A stretch of DNA of 64,000 nt from Cellulomonas sp. KRMCY2 (lineage in GTDB: Bacteria; Actinomycetota; Actinomycetes; Actinomycetales; Cellulomonadaceae), in the NCBI RefSeq assembly GCF_000526515.1, contig NZ_JAGF01000001.1, forward strand, positions 2,542,001-2,606,000, written 5' to 3'. Numbering within the stretch: position 1 is the first letter of the stretch; each line of letters starts with the position of its first letter. The notes under the pieces were generated by a model, which was given only the letters and a program-made list of their open reading frames with translations, did not search any database and had not been told where the DNA came from. The translations under genes and the position numbers were made by a program. Shown here piece after piece: positions 33,326 through 43,123 of the stretch.

Positions 33326-34435
33326 ATGGCCACGACCACGGCATCACGGACGACGCTGGCGGCGCCCGCCGCGAACCAGCGGACCATCGGCGAGTTCCTG
33401 CTCGACCAGCGCGCCTTCGTCGCGCTCATCGTGCTGGTGATCATCTTCTCGCTGCTGTCGGACGCCTTCCTCACCCCGACCAACCTCATCACCATGACCA
33501 AGCACGTGGCCTACAACGCGATCCTCGCGCTGGGCATGCTGCTGGTCATCGTCACCGGCGGGATCGACCTGTCGATCGGCTCGATCGTCGGCCTGTCCGG
33601 GATCGTCGCGGGCGTCATGCTGCGCGGCTGGGAGCTGTCCCTGTTCGACGCGACCGCCTACCCGGCGGTGTGGGTGGTCATCCTGGTCGCGCTCGCCGTC
33701 GGCGGGGTGGTCGGGCTGCTCAACGGGCTGCTGGTCACCCGGTTCAACGTGGCACCCTTCATCGCGACCCTCGGCACGATGTACGTCGCGCGCGGCGCGG
33801 CCCTGCTCATCTCCGACGGGGCGACGTTCCCGAAGCTGCAGGGGGAGGCGGCCCTCGGCAACACCGGCTTCCGGATCCTCGGGACCGGCCGACCGCTCGG
33901 CATCCCCACGGCCATCTGGATCATGGTCCTGTTCGCCGTGATCATCGCCGTGGTGGTCACGCGAACCCCGTTCGGCCGCTGGCTCTACGCCACGGGCGGC
34001 AACGAGCGCGCGGCCCAGCTGGCAGGCGTGCCGGTCCGCTCGGTGAAGATGCGCGTCTACATGATCTCGGGCGTGTGCGCCGCGATGGCGGGTCTCATCA
34101 TCGCCTCGGAGCTCACGTCCGCGGCACCGCAGACCGGCACGACGTTCGAGCTCAATGCGATCGCGGCCGTCGTCATCGGCGGTGCGTCGCTCTCGGGCGG
34201 ACGCGGCACGGTCAAGGGCGCGCTCATCGGCGCGTTCGTCATCGGCTTCCTCTCGGACGGCCTGGTCATGGTCGGGGTCTCCAGCTTCTGGCAGACCGTG
34301 ATCAAGGGCCTGGTCATCGTCCTGGCCGTCATGCTCGACCAGGGTCAGCAGAGGTTGAAGAACGCTCGAGCGGCCGCCGTCGCCGCGCAGAGCGTCAAGC
34401 GTGAGCTGGCGGCAGCACATCCCGACGCGCGCTGA
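33326..34435 (+). CDS. ABC sugar importer permease, RbsC type
   Basis: This is a 369-residue CUT2 permease with about eight to ten hydrophobic spans. Typical RbsC blocks are NAILALGMLLVIVTGGIDLSIGS and the loop GNERAAQLAGVPVRSVKM, followed by ALNAIAAVVIGGASLSGGRG-like sequence (here FELNAIAAVVIGGASLSGG) that forms the ATPase contact. The C-terminus is basic. It is positioned 2 bases after the ATPase gene and 39 bases before the binding protein, giving the order DUF2291-A-C-B. Substrate is set by the binding protein, not this subunit. Confidence 0.94.
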   Translation: MATTTASRTTLAAPAANQRTIGEFLLDQRAFVALIVLVIIFSLLSDAFLTPTNLITMTKHVAYNAILALGMLLVIVTGGIDLSIGSIVGLSGIVAGVMLRGWELSLFDATAYPAVWVVILVALAVGGVVGLLNGLLVTRFNVAPFIATLGTMYVARGAALLISDGATFPKLQGEAALGNTGFRILGTGRPLGIPTAIWIMVLFAVIIAVVVTRTPFGRWLYATGGNERAAQLAGVPVRSVKMRVYMISGVCAAMAGLIIASELTSAAPQTGTTFELNAIAAVVIGGASLSGGRGTVKGALIGAFVIGFLSDGLVMVGVSSFWQTVIKGLVIVLAVMLDQGQQRLKNARAAAVAAQSVKRELAAAHPDAR

Positions 34436-35494
<1,059 letters not shown>

Positions 35495-35499
35495 GCACT

Positions 35500-35537
35500 G
35501 GTCCCGGCCCGTGCCCCACGGGGCGCGGGCCGGGACC
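35500..35537 (+). promoter_or_regulatory. 12-bp perfect hairpin after the RbsB-type gene
   Basis: GGTCCCGGCCCG (35500-35511) pairs perfectly with CGGGCCGGGACC (35526-35537), and the loop adds an inner GCCCC/GGGGC stem. It begins 6 bases after the stop, with no U-tract. It may end some transcripts and protect the binding-protein mRNA, while a new promoter just downstream restarts the metabolic genes. Confidence 0.75.
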
Positions 35538-35560
35538 GACCGCGTCGGCGCGGCTCGACC

Positions 35561-35569
35561 TGCTACCAT
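35561..35569 (+). promoter_or_regulatory. Extended -10 promoter for the isomerase-transketolase genes
   Basis: TGCTACCAT combines the extended TGn element with a TANNNT -10. No good -35 is seen, as usual for extended -10 promoters. It lies between the hairpin and the isomerase gene and would let the metabolic genes be transcribed apart from the importer. Confidence 0.4.
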
Positions 35570-35597
35570 GTGCATCAACGATCGGAGATGAATAGAA

Positions 35598-36590
35598 ATG
35601 TCTGAGTACCCCCGCTTCGGTGCCGGCCTGTGGCACTTCGCGAGCTACGTCGACCGCTACGCCACCGACGGCTACGCGCCGCCGGTCACGACCCTCGAGC
35701 AGATCGCCCTGGCCGGTGCGGTCGGCGACCTGTCGGTGGTCGACGTGCCCTACCCGTTCACCGAGGGAGTGACCGTCGAGCAGGTCAAGGCCGCGCTCGC
35801 GGAGAACGGCCTCGAGGCGATCGGCGTCACGCCGGAGATCTACATGCGCCGCTTCAGCAAGGGCGCCTTCACCAACCCTGACGCTGCGGTCCGGGCCGAG
35901 GCGCTCGAGGCGCTCAACGAGGCCGCTGATGTGGTCCGCGCGCTCGGCGCCCGGTACCTCAAGGTGTGGCCGGGCCAGGACGGCTGGGACTACCCGTTCC
36001 AGGTCGACCACCACACGCAGTGGGAGCTCGCTGTCTCCGGGATGCGTGAGCTGGCGCTGGCGAACCCCGACATCAAGATCGTCATCGAGTACAAGCCGCG
36101 CGAGCCGCGCAACAAGATGTTCTGGGACTCGGCAGCCAAGACTGCGCTCGGCATCAAGGCGATGGGTGTGGACAACGTCGGCGTGCTGCTGGACTTCGGC
36201 CACGCGCTCTTCGGTGGCGAGTCGCCGGCGGCGGCCGCCCAGCTGCTCATCGACCACGGCCTGCTGTGGGCGATGGACGTCAACGACAACCTGCGCAGCT
36301 GGGACGACGACATGGTCGTCGGCACCGTGCACCCGGTCGAGGTCTTCGAGTTCTTCTACACGCTGAAGATCAACAACTGGGAGGGCATCTGGCAGCTCGA
36401 CCAGTTCCCGTTCCGCGAGAACACCGTCGAGGCCGCCAAGCTCTCGATCCGCTTCCTCAAGGGCATCCACCGCGCCCTGGAGGAGCTGGACATCGACGCC
36501 CTGCGCGCGGCCCAGGCACGCCAGGACGCGATGGGTGCGCAGAAGCTCGTCCAGGACGTCCTGTTCTCCTGCCTGCGGGAGGGCGAGTGA
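35598..36590 (+). CDS. TIM-barrel sugar isomerase (candidate D-apiose isomerase)
   Basis: This is a 330-residue cytosolic protein of the xylose-isomerase-like TIM-barrel group. Metal and catalytic residues are visible as Glu in [16 protein letters not shown], Asp/His in [14 protein letters not shown] and Asp in [17 protein letters not shown], with HP in [11 protein letters not shown]. It should interconvert an aldose and a ketose. Between an RbsABC-type importer and a split transketolase, and with an FGGY kinase upstream, it fits the D-apiose to D-apulose step of the known apiose pathway. A rhamnose- or xylulose-type isomerase is the alternative. GGAG precedes the ATG; its stop overlaps the next start (GTGA). 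Confidence 0.85.
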   Translation: MSEYPRFGAGLWHFASYVDRYATDGYAPPVTTLEQIALAGAVGDLSVVDVPYPFTEGVTVEQVKAALAENGLEAIGVTPEIYMRRFSKGAFTNPDAAVRAEALEALNEAADVVRALGARYLKVWPGQDGWDYPFQVDHHTQWELAVSGMRELALANPDIKIVIEYKPREPRNKMFWDSAAKTALGIKAMGVDNVGVLLDFGHALFGGESPAAAAQLLIDHGLLWAMDVNDNLRSWDDDMVVGTVHPVEVFEFFYTLKINNWEGIWQLDQFPFRENTVEAAKLSIRFLKGIHRALEELDIDALRAAQARQDAMGAQKLVQDVLFSCLREGE

Positions 36591-37507
36591 GCGCGGTCGA
36601 GGAAGACCTGGTCCCCGCGCTCGACCCGACCGGCCTGCCGGTGGACGAGCTGCCCGTGATGGGTCGGATCGACGCGTCAGCCGGCCGCGAGGCCGTCGTC
36701 GCGCACCTCGCCGAGGCGGCCCGGCAGGTCCGCCGCCGCGACATCCAGATGATCCGGGCCGCGGGCCTGGGGCACATCGGCGGCGAGTTCTCGGTCATCG
36801 ACATCCTCGTGACCCTGTACCTGCACGCGCTCGACGTCACGCCGCAGACGGTGACGGACCCGGAGCGGGACCGGCTCATCCTCTCCAAGGGGCATGCGGC
36901 CGCCGCCCTCTACACGACGCTGTCCATCGCCGGGTTCATCCCGCCGGCGGAGCTGAGCACCTTCATGCGGCCGCTCGCCCAGCTCAACGGGCACCCTGCG
37001 CGGACCAAGATCGCGGCTGTCGAGGCCAGCACCGGGCCGCTCGGTCACGGGCTGCCGATCGCCGTCGGCACGGCGTTCGGCGGGGCGCTCGACGGCTCGC
37101 CGCGGCGCACCGTCGTGGTGGTCGGCGACGGCGAGCTCCAGGAGGGCTCGAACTGGGAGGCCCTCATGACGGCCGGCAACCACCGGCTGGCGAACCTCTG
37201 CGTCGTCGTGGACCGCAACCGCCTGCAGCAGGGCGCGCGGGTCGCCGACACCAACGACCTCGAGCCGCTCGCCGACAAGCTCCGTGCCTTCGGCATGGAG
37301 GTCGTCGAGGTCGACGGGCACGACCACGGCGCCCTGGTCGATGTCTTCGCCGCCGTCCCGGCGGCCTCGGGCAGACCGACGGCCGTCATCGCCCACACGT
37401 TCAAGGGTCACCCGATCTCCTTCATGTCCGACGACGTCGCCTGGCACCACAAGGTCCCGTCGCCGGAGCAGGTGGCCACCGCGCTGATCGAGCTGGAGAC
37501 CCCGTGA
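36587..37507 (+). CDS. Transketolase N-terminal subunit (candidate apulose-4-phosphate transketolase)
   Basis: This 306-residue cytosolic subunit carries the thiamine-diphosphate-binding half of a transketolase. [17 protein letters not shown] and [15 protein letters not shown] are the N-terminal signature, and [18 protein letters not shown] followed by VVVDRNRLQ is the GDG-x(n)-N cofactor and metal motif. The other half is the next gene, with an overlapping GTGA, so the two form one enzyme. Split transketolases of this sort sit in sugar-specific operons; in the apiose pathway such an enzyme moves a glycolaldehyde unit from apulose-4-phosphate. A GTG start is used because it overlaps the isomerase stop. 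Confidence 0.92.
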   Translation: MSAVEEDLVPALDPTGLPVDELPVMGRIDASAGREAVVAHLAEAARQVRRRDIQMIRAAGLGHIGGEFSVIDILVTLYLHALDVTPQTVTDPERDRLILSKGHAAAALYTTLSIAGFIPPAELSTFMRPLAQLNGHPARTKIAAVEASTGPLGHGLPIAVGTAFGGALDGSPRRTVVVVGDGELQEGSNWEALMTAGNHRLANLCVVVDRNRLQQGARVADTNDLEPLADKLRAFGMEVVEVDGHDHGALVDVFAAVPAASGRPTAVIAHTFKGHPISFMSDDVAWHHKVPSPEQVATALIELETP

Positions 37508-38469
37508 GCACCGACACCGCACCCGTCCCCGCAACGGAGCGGGCCCTGCACGACTGCCGCGACGCCTTCGTCGCGACCCTCCTCGAGCTCGCCGCGGACG
37601 ATCCGCGGATCGTCGCGGTCGTCAACGACTCCGTCGGCTCGAGCAAGCTCGGCCCGTTCGGCACGGCCTACGGGCCGCGCCTGATCAACGTCGGCATCGC
37701 CGAGCAGGACATGGTCGGTGTGGGTGCCGGCCTGGCCAACGGTGGCAAGATCCCCTTCATCTCCGCGGCAGCGTGCTTCCTCACGGCCCGTGCGATGGAG
37801 CAGATCAAGGTCGACGCCGCCTACTCCCAGCACCACATGGTCCTGTGCGGGATGAGCCCGGGGATGGCCTACGGGGAGCTCGGCCCGACGCACCACTCCA
37901 TCGAGGACCTCGCCTGGCTGCGGGCGATCCCGGGCCTGACCGTGGTGGTCCCGTCCGACCCCGCCGAGACGGCGCAGGCGGTTCGGTGGGCTGCGGCGCA
38001 CGACGGACCGGTGTACCTGCGGATCAGCCGGATGGGTGTGCCGGACGTCAACCCCGAGGGCTACCAGTTCGTCCCGGGCAAGGCAGTCACGCTGCGCGAG
38101 GGCACCGACGTGACGATCGTCGCCACCGGCACGGTCGTCGTCCGGGCACTGGACGCCGCCGACCTGCTGGCCGGGGCGGGCATCTCGGCCCGGGTGCTGT
38201 CGATGCCGACCATCAAGCCGCTCGACGAGGAGGCCGTCATCGCGGCCGCCCGCGAGACCGGCGCGATCGTCACGGTCGAGGAGGCACTGACCTCGGGTCT
38301 GGGCGGGGCGGTCGCCGAGGTGGTCGTGCGTCACGCGCCGGTGCCGATGCGGTTCGTCGGCGTCCCGGACACCTTCGCGCCCACCGGCTCGGTCGAGTGG
38401 CTGCTCGACCACTTCGGCATCAGCGCGGAGGGTGTCGCCGCGTCCGCGCGGGAGGTCCTGGGTCGCTGA
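37504..38469 (+). CDS. Transketolase C-terminal subunit (candidate apulose-4-phosphate transketolase)
   Basis: This 321-residue subunit completes the split transketolase. The pyrimidine-binding domain contains NVGIAEQDMVGVGAGLA, whose Glu activates the cofactor, and GPTHHSIEDLAWLRAIPGL with the substrate-site His pair. The transketolase C-terminal domain follows with VTIVATGTVVVRALDAADLL. Start GTG overlaps the stop of the first subunit. It is the last gene of the operon and converges on the lacI gene 10 bases away. Substrate choice depends on this pair and on context; a general pentose-phosphate transketolase is normally one long chain, so a specialised role is likely. Confidence 0.92.
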   Translation: MSTDTAPVPATERALHDCRDAFVATLLELAADDPRIVAVVNDSVGSSKLGPFGTAYGPRLINVGIAEQDMVGVGAGLANGGKIPFISAAACFLTARAMEQIKVDAAYSQHHMVLCGMSPGMAYGELGPTHHSIEDLAWLRAIPGLTVVVPSDPAETAQAVRWAAAHDGPVYLRISRMGVPDVNPEGYQFVPGKAVTLREGTDVTIVATGTVVVRALDAADLLAGAGISARVLSMPTIKPLDEEAVIAAARETGAIVTVEEALTSGLGGAVAEVVVRHAPVPMRFVGVPDTFAPTGSVEWLLDHFGISAEGVAASAREVLGR

Positions 38470-38479
38470 ACCCACGCCG

Positions 38480-39514
38480 TCAGCCGATCGGCGCCGTCGA
38501 CTCGCGGGCTCTGAGCACGGGCTCGACGATCCTCCGTTCGAGGCGCTCGCCGGTGCGGATCCGCTCGTGGATCATCGCGAAGGCCGTGGCCCCGAGCTCG
38601 GTGAAGTCGAGGTAGACGGAGGACAGCGGGGGGGCGAAGTACCGCGCGTCCGGCATGTCGTCGATCCCGACGATCGAGTAGTCGTCGGGCGCCGCGAACC
38701 CGCGCGAGCGCAGCGCGCTCATGAAGCCGAGCGCCATCTGGTCGTTCCCCGCGAAGACCGCCGTGAAGGCGTCGGGGTCGACCGTGAGCCCCGCCGCGTG
38801 GCCCGACGCCGCCGACCAGTCGCCGCGCACGAGGGGCAGCGGCTCGGCGCCGTGCTCGGCCAGCGCGTCCTGGTAGCCGCGGTTGCGGTCGACGGCCTCG
38901 ATCCGGGTGGCCGGCCCGGCCAGGTGCAGGATCCGGCGGTGGCCCAGCCCGGTGAGGTGGCGGGTCGCGAGGAGGCCGGCCGCGTAGGAGTCGGCGGTTG
39001 CGGCGTCCGCGCCGGACCACGGACGGCCCGAGACGGTGACCACGGGCAGGGTGTCCCAGATCCGGTCGAGCAGGTGCTCGGTGCCGAGGAACGGCGTGGA
39101 CACGACGATCCCGTCGACCCGGGAGGACAGGAAGCCGTCGAGCGCATGGCGCACCTCGGCCAGGGCGCCGGCGTCCTCGGTGTCGATGTCGAGCTGGGCG
39201 ATGAGCAGCGAGTACCCGGTGGCCCGGGCAGCCCGGCTGAGGCCACCGAGGATCGACCACAGGCCGTAGTTCGACTGGCCCATGGCCAGGACACCGACCG
39301 TCTCGGAGCGGCTGCTCCGCAGGCTGCGCGCGGTGCGGTTGGGTCGGTAGCCGAGCTCGGCGACCGCGGCCTCGATCCGCTCGCGGGCGGGTGCGCTGAC
39401 GTAGCCCGAGCCGGTGAAGAACCGCGAGACGGTCTGCGCCGAGACCTCGGCGACGCGACCGACGTCCGCCATGCTCGCCCGGGTCCGTGGGGAAGGATTC
39501 GTGGACCGGGTCAC
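38480..39514 (-). CDS. LacI-family regulator of the pentose regulon
   Basis: This is a 344-residue DNA-binding repressor. The helix-turn-helix is MADVGRVAEVSAQTVSRFF at about residue 15 and the hinge is RPNRTARSLRSSRS. The sugar-binding domain contains DGIVVSTPFLG and FAGNDQMALGFMSALRSRG, then VGIDDMPDARYFAPPLSSV. A GTG at 39514 with GGAGGCGG upstream is used. It is convergent with the transketolase operon and divergent from the nucleoside-hydrolase/importer operon, so it lies between two transcription units that both carry a CATTC-N6-GAATG inverted repeat after their promoters. It is therefore the likely repressor of both, induced by a pentose or its phosphate. Confidence 0.92.
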   Translation of the reverse strand: MTRSTNPSPRTRASMADVGRVAEVSAQTVSRFFTGSGYVSAPARERIEAAVAELGYRPNRTARSLRSSRSETVGVLAMGQSNYGLWSILGGLSRAARATGYSLLIAQLDIDTEDAGALAEVRHALDGFLSSRVDGIVVSTPFLGTEHLLDRIWDTLPVVTVSGRPWSGADAATADSYAAGLLATRHLTGLGHRRILHLAGPATRIEAVDRNRGYQDALAEHGAEPLPLVRGDWSAASGHAAGLTVDPDAFTAVFAGNDQMALGFMSALRSRGFAAPDDYSIVGIDDMPDARYFAPPLSSVYLDFTELGATAFAMIHERIRTGERLERRIVEPVLRARESTAPIG

Positions 39515-39633
39515 TCGCCGCCTCCGTCGCAGGTGTCACTCACGTGTCCGCACGCGTCCGCACAGGGTTGCTCGCGGTTGCTCGCGGCTGGTGATCGTGA
39601 CCGAATCGTAGCCGGAACAGGCCCGTCGAGGGC

Positions 39634-39661
39634 TTGCACCGGCTGATGTGTTATCGATAAC
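39634..39661 (+). promoter_or_regulatory. Promoter of the nucleoside-hydrolase/importer operon
   Basis: TTGCAC (39634-39639) and GATAAC (39656-39661) are spaced by 16 bases. The -10 lies within the palindrome GTTATCGATAAC (39650-39661). The start of transcription would be near 39668, just before the CATTC-N6-GAATG site, matching the layout of the kinase operon. Confidence 0.45.
39650..39661. promoter_or_regulatory. 12-bp perfect palindrome on the -10 region
   Basis: GTTATCGATAAC is a perfect palindrome with a central CG, the shape of many LacI-family operators. It overlaps the -10 of the operon starting at 39742, so a protein bound there would block initiation. It is not present at the kinase promoter, so it may serve a second regulator. 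Confidence 0.5.
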
Positions 39662-39670
39662 CTACTCACA

Positions 39671-39686
39671 CATTCATTGACGAATG
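39671..39686. promoter_or_regulatory. Operator candidate CATTC-N6-GAATG (site 2)
   Basis: CATTCATTGACGAATG is an inverted repeat with 5-base arms, 9 bases downstream of the -10. It matches site 1 at 29450-29465 in arms, spacer length and position relative to the promoter, pointing to a common regulator. Confidence 0.6.
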
Positions 39687-39741
39687 GAAATTCACACCAC
39701 CCGTCCTGACGAACCGGGTGGCCTCGACGGAGAGGACCGCC

Positions 39742-40749
39742 ATGACGCAGCCGACCTGGACCCTGGGCCGGACGCCCTGGATCTCGGACGACGACGCCCA
39801 CCCCGGCCCCCGCTGCCGGGTGATCGTCGACAACGACTTCTCGGGGGACCCCGACGACCTCTTCCAGGTGGTCCACCACGTGCTGTCCCCGTCGGTGGAC
39901 ATCCGCGCGATCATCGGCTCGCACCTGCGTCCCGGCGACCCGTTCGACGGCGGGCCGACAACCGCCGCGAACGCCGTGGCGCGACTGCGCGAGCTGTTCG
40001 CCGTCATGGGCCTGGACGCCGAGGACCGGATCGTCCAGGGCTCCGACGTCGCCCTGGTGGACCGGACCACCCCGCAGGACACCCCCGCGGCCCGCGCGAT
40101 CATCGCCGAGGCGATGCGCGCCGATGTCGACACCCCGCTCTACGTGGTGTGCGGCGGCGGGCTGACGGACCTGGCCAGCGCGTGGCTGCTCGAGCCCGCG
40201 ATCTCCGACCGCCTGACGGTCGTGTGGATCGGCGGCCCGGAGCACCCCGGGCTCGCCGCCGAGCCGCCCGGCGTCACCGACCCCGAGTACAACCTCGCCA
40301 TCGACGTCGTGGCCGGCCAGGTGCTCTTCAACGACGCGGACCTGCCGCTGTGGCAGGTGCCGCGGAACATGTACCGCCAGTGCCTGGTCTCCGACATCGA
40401 GCTGCGTCGGCGGGTCGCGACGCGCGGGGCGCTGGGGCGCTTCCTCTACGACGCGCTCGGTGGCGTGGACCGGTTCGTCCGGGCCTCGGGGGCGCTGCGC
40501 GCCGAGACCTACGCGCTGGGCGACTCCCCGCTGGTGCTGCTCACGGCGCTGCAGTCGTACTTCCAGCCGGACACCTCCTCGAGCGACCACGTCGTCGTGC
40601 CCGCGCCCCGGCTCACGGACGACGGCGATGCCGAGCCCCGCGCGGACGGTCGTCCGATCCGCGTCTACACGCGGCTCGACACGCGCCTGATGTTCGAGGA
40701 CATGTTCGGCAAGCTCGAGGCCTTCGCCCAGTGGCGCGCCCAGGCCTGA
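39742..40749 (+). CDS. Nucleoside-hydrolase-like protein (importer operon copy)
   Basis: This 335-residue cytosolic protein is a paralogue of the one at 24208. It has the same blocks: DNDFSGDPDDLFQVVHHVL, IIGSHLRPGDPF, WIGGPEHPGL, EYNLAIDVVAGQVLF and ALGDSPLVLLTALQSYF. The N-terminal calcium motif again has the D-x-D-x-x-G-D-P-D form instead of DxDPGxDD. It is the first gene of an operon with a MalEFG-type importer. The ATG at 39742 follows GGAGAGGA. It probably hydrolyses an imported N- or O-pentofuranoside. A true nucleoside is one option, but the shared operator with the kinase operon suggests it serves the same pentose pathway. Confidence 0.86.
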   Translation: MTQPTWTLGRTPWISDDDAHPGPRCRVIVDNDFSGDPDDLFQVVHHVLSPSVDIRAIIGSHLRPGDPFDGGPTTAANAVARLRELFAVMGLDAEDRIVQGSDVALVDRTTPQDTPAARAIIAEAMRADVDTPLYVVCGGGLTDLASAWLLEPAISDRLTVVWIGGPEHPGLAAEPPGVTDPEYNLAIDVVAGQVLFNDADLPLWQVPRNMYRQCLVSDIELRRRVATRGALGRFLYDALGGVDRFVRASGALRAETYALGDSPLVLLTALQSYFQPDTSSSDHVVVPAPRLTDDGDAEPRADGRPIRVYTRLDTRLMFEDMFGKLEAFAQWRAQA

Positions 40750-40823
40750 CCCAGTTCCCGCACCGGCGCGCGCGCCAGAGGCGGGTTGCACCGACGTCCG
40801 ACCCACGAAGGAGTGACGACACG

Positions 40824-42119
40824 ATGGAGGCAAGGATGCGTTTCACACGGCAATCGGCCGTCGCGGCCGCCGCGGCAGCAGCGCTCGTCGCGCTCGCCGG
40901 CTGCAGCGGCAGCGGCAGCGGTGACGGCGGCACGACGGACGGCGAGGGCGGCGAGAGCGTCGACCTCAAGGTCTGGATGCCCACCCAGGAGGACGCCCAG
41001 ACGGAGGCGATCGCGACGGTCATCGCCGACTTCGAGGCCGCCAACCCCGGGATCACCATCACACTCGAGGAGCGCTCGGTCGACGCCCACAAGGAGGCCC
41101 TGCGCCAGGTCGTCGGCACGGACGCCGGCCCGGACGTCTACTGGTACTGGGAGGGCCCGGGCCTGGGCGGCGAGCTCGTCGACGTCGGCATGAGCCTCGA
41201 CCTGACGGACTACTACGCGCAGTACGGCTGGGAGGACCGCTTCACGGAGGCGGGCCTGGCCGGCATCACCCAGTACGGCGGGTTCCACGGCATCCCCTGG
41301 ACGATGCAGGGTGAGGCGATCTACTACAACAAGGCGCTCTTCGAGCAGGCCGGCATCACCGAGCCCCCGGCAAGCTACGAGGACCTCGTCGCAGCCGCGG
41401 ACGCGCTCGTCGCGGCGGGCACCACGCCGATCCAGTTCGGCGGCACGGTCAACTGGCACGTCATGCGCCTGCTCGACGCCCTCATCGAGACGACGTGCGG
41501 CAGCGACACGGCCGACGCCCTCAACACCACCCAGACCGGGTGGGACACCGAGGAGTGCGTGACCGAGGCGTTCACCGAGCTCAAGACGTGGGGCGAGAAG
41601 TACATCAACGAGGGCTTCATGGGGATCAGCAACGACGACTCCAGCCAGCTCTTCTACACCGGTGACGCCGCGATGGCCTTCGAGGGCACGTGGTTCGACT
41701 CCAACGCGGTCGAGAACGGGATGGACCCCGAGAACGTCGGGATCTTCACCTTCCCGACCGACACCGGCCGGCTGTACGGCTTCGGCGAGGGCTTCTACAT
41801 CAACGCCGAGAGCGCACACCCGGACGAGGCCGCGATGTTCCTCGACTCGGCCACGTCGACGGCGACCCAGGAGAAGGTCGTCGGCGTGTGGGTGGCCATG
41901 TCCGTCAACAACGAGGTCGCCCCGAAGACCGACAACCCCCTGCACGAGCTGTGGGTCCCGGTCTTCTCCGGCGCCACGGGCCTGTACATCAACAACGACC
42001 AGAACCTGGCGCTGGACCAGACCACGGAGTACTGGCGGATCCAGAACTCGGTGCTGACCGGTGACATCGCCCCGCAGGACGCCGGGGCCGCGTTCCAGGC
42101 GTTCATCGACGCGAGCTAG
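40824..42119 (+). CDS. ABC sugar-binding lipoprotein, MalE type (family 1)
   Basis: This 431-residue extracellular binding protein delivers substrate to the two permeases downstream. Its signal peptide ends in the lipobox LAGC, and a Gly/Ser-rich linker follows. The mature protein has the family-1 layout, with VIADFEAANPGITITLEERS, FHGIPWTMQGEAIYYNKALF, and TGDAAMAFEGTWF. An ATG at 40824 with AAGGAG upstream is used; an ATG at 40836 with GGAGG is equally plausible. The co-transcribed nucleoside-hydrolase-like gene suggests the ligand is a pentofuranoside conjugate rather than a large oligosaccharide. A GC hairpin follows the stop codon. Confidence 0.92.
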   Translation: MEARMRFTRQSAVAAAAAAALVALAGCSGSGSGDGGTTDGEGGESVDLKVWMPTQEDAQTEAIATVIADFEAANPGITITLEERSVDAHKEALRQVVGTDAGPDVYWYWEGPGLGGELVDVGMSLDLTDYYAQYGWEDRFTEAGLAGITQYGGFHGIPWTMQGEAIYYNKALFEQAGITEPPASYEDLVAAADALVAAGTTPIQFGGTVNWHVMRLLDALIETTCGSDTADALNTTQTGWDTEECVTEAFTELKTWGEKYINEGFMGISNDDSSQLFYTGDAAMAFEGTWFDSNAVENGMDPENVGIFTFPTDTGRLYGFGEGFYINAESAHPDEAAMFLDSATSTATQEKVVGVWVAMSVNNEVAPKTDNPLHELWVPVFSGATGLYINNDQNLALDQTTEYWRIQNSVLTGDIAPQDAGAAFQAFIDAS

Positions 42120-42127
42120 CGCCGCAC

Positions 42128-42162
42128 GGGTGCGGGGGCTGCACGTCGCGACCCCCGCACCC
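42128..42162 (+). promoter_or_regulatory. 11-bp perfect hairpin after the MalE-type gene
   Basis: GGGTGCGGGGG (42128-42138) pairs with CCCCCGCACCC (42152-42162) around a 13-base loop. It starts 8 bases after the stop, has no U-tract, and the permease genes follow. It resembles the hairpins after the other three binding-protein genes. Confidence 0.7.
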
Positions 42163-42184
42163 CGGCCCATCCCTGGAGGACAAC

Positions 42185-43123
42185 GTGTCGACCACCACCT
42201 CGCCTGCCGCGACGGACGCGATGCGGAGCCGCCGCCACCGGCGGCACGGCAACCGCTTCCTGGCCGCTGTGCCCTACCTCGCCCCGGCGGCCCTGCTCTA
42301 CGGCTTCTTCCTCGTCTACCCGATGCTCGACTCGGTCCGGCTGTCGTTCTTCGAGTGGTCCGGCTTCCGCACCGAGGAGCCCACCTTCGTCGGGACGGAC
42401 AACTACGTCCGGCTCTTCACCGCGGACCCGGTCTTCTGGGCCGCGTTCCGCAACTCGATCATCTGGGTCGTGCTGTCCCTGCTCGTCCCGATGACGCTGA
42501 GCCTGCTGCTCGCGCTCGCCCTCAACCGGCGGATGGTCGGCCGCAACCTCTTCCGCTCCGTCTTCTACATCCCCGCCGTCTTCGCCTCGATCACCGTGGC
42601 GGCGATGTGGCGCTGGATCTACAACCCCACCCTCGGCACGGTCAACCAGGTGCTCGAGGCGGTCGGCCTGGAGTCCTGGAGCCGCCAGTGGCTGGGGGAT
42701 CCCGACATCGCTCTCTACTCGGTCTTCGTCGCCGCCATCTGGCAGGGCGTGGGTTTCAACATGGTGCTGTTCCTCGCCGGGCTCCAGCAGGTCCCGGTCG
42801 AGCTCGTCGAGGCCGCCAAGCTCGACGGCGCGCGCGGCCCGCAGATCTTCCGCCACGTGACGATGCCGGCCCTGCGGCCCACCTTCGTCGTCGTGCTGAT
42901 CCTGACGATCATCAGCTCGCTCAAGGTCTTCGACCTGGTGGTCGGCATGACGGGCGGCGGCCCGGCGCAGTCCACCCAGGTCCTGGCGCTGTGGTCGTAC
43001 ACGCAGTCGTTCTCGAACCACAACTTCGGCCAGGGTGGTGCCGTCGCGACAGTGCTGCTCGTCATCTCCCTGTGCCTCGTCGTGCCCTACCTCACCTGGG
43101 CCCTCAAGGGAGAGGACCGCTGA
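42185..43123 (+). CDS. ABC sugar importer permease, MalF type
   Basis: This 312-residue CUT1 permease has six spans, beginning FLAAVPYLAPAALLYGFFLV. The ATPase-docking loop is VEAAKLDGARGPQIF at about residue 212, followed by HVTMPALRPTFVVVLILTI. FDLVVGMTGGGPAQSTQVL is the typical MalF C-terminal block. The GTG start follows CTGGAGGAC. It lies 65 bases after the binding protein and the intervening DNA holds the hairpin. Its stop overlaps the next ATG by one base. No dedicated ATPase gene is present, so a shared MsmK-type ATPase is likely. Confidence 0.93.
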   Translation: MSTTTSPAATDAMRSRRHRRHGNRFLAAVPYLAPAALLYGFFLVYPMLDSVRLSFFEWSGFRTEEPTFVGTDNYVRLFTADPVFWAAFRNSIIWVVLSLLVPMTLSLLLALALNRRMVGRNLFRSVFYIPAVFASITVAAMWRWIYNPTLGTVNQVLEAVGLESWSRQWLGDPDIALYSVFVAAIWQGVGFNMVLFLAGLQQVPVELVEAAKLDGARGPQIFRHVTMPALRPTFVVVLILTIISSLKVFDLVVGMTGGGPAQSTQVLALWSYTQSFSNHNFGQGGAVATVLLVISLCLVVPYLTWALKGEDR

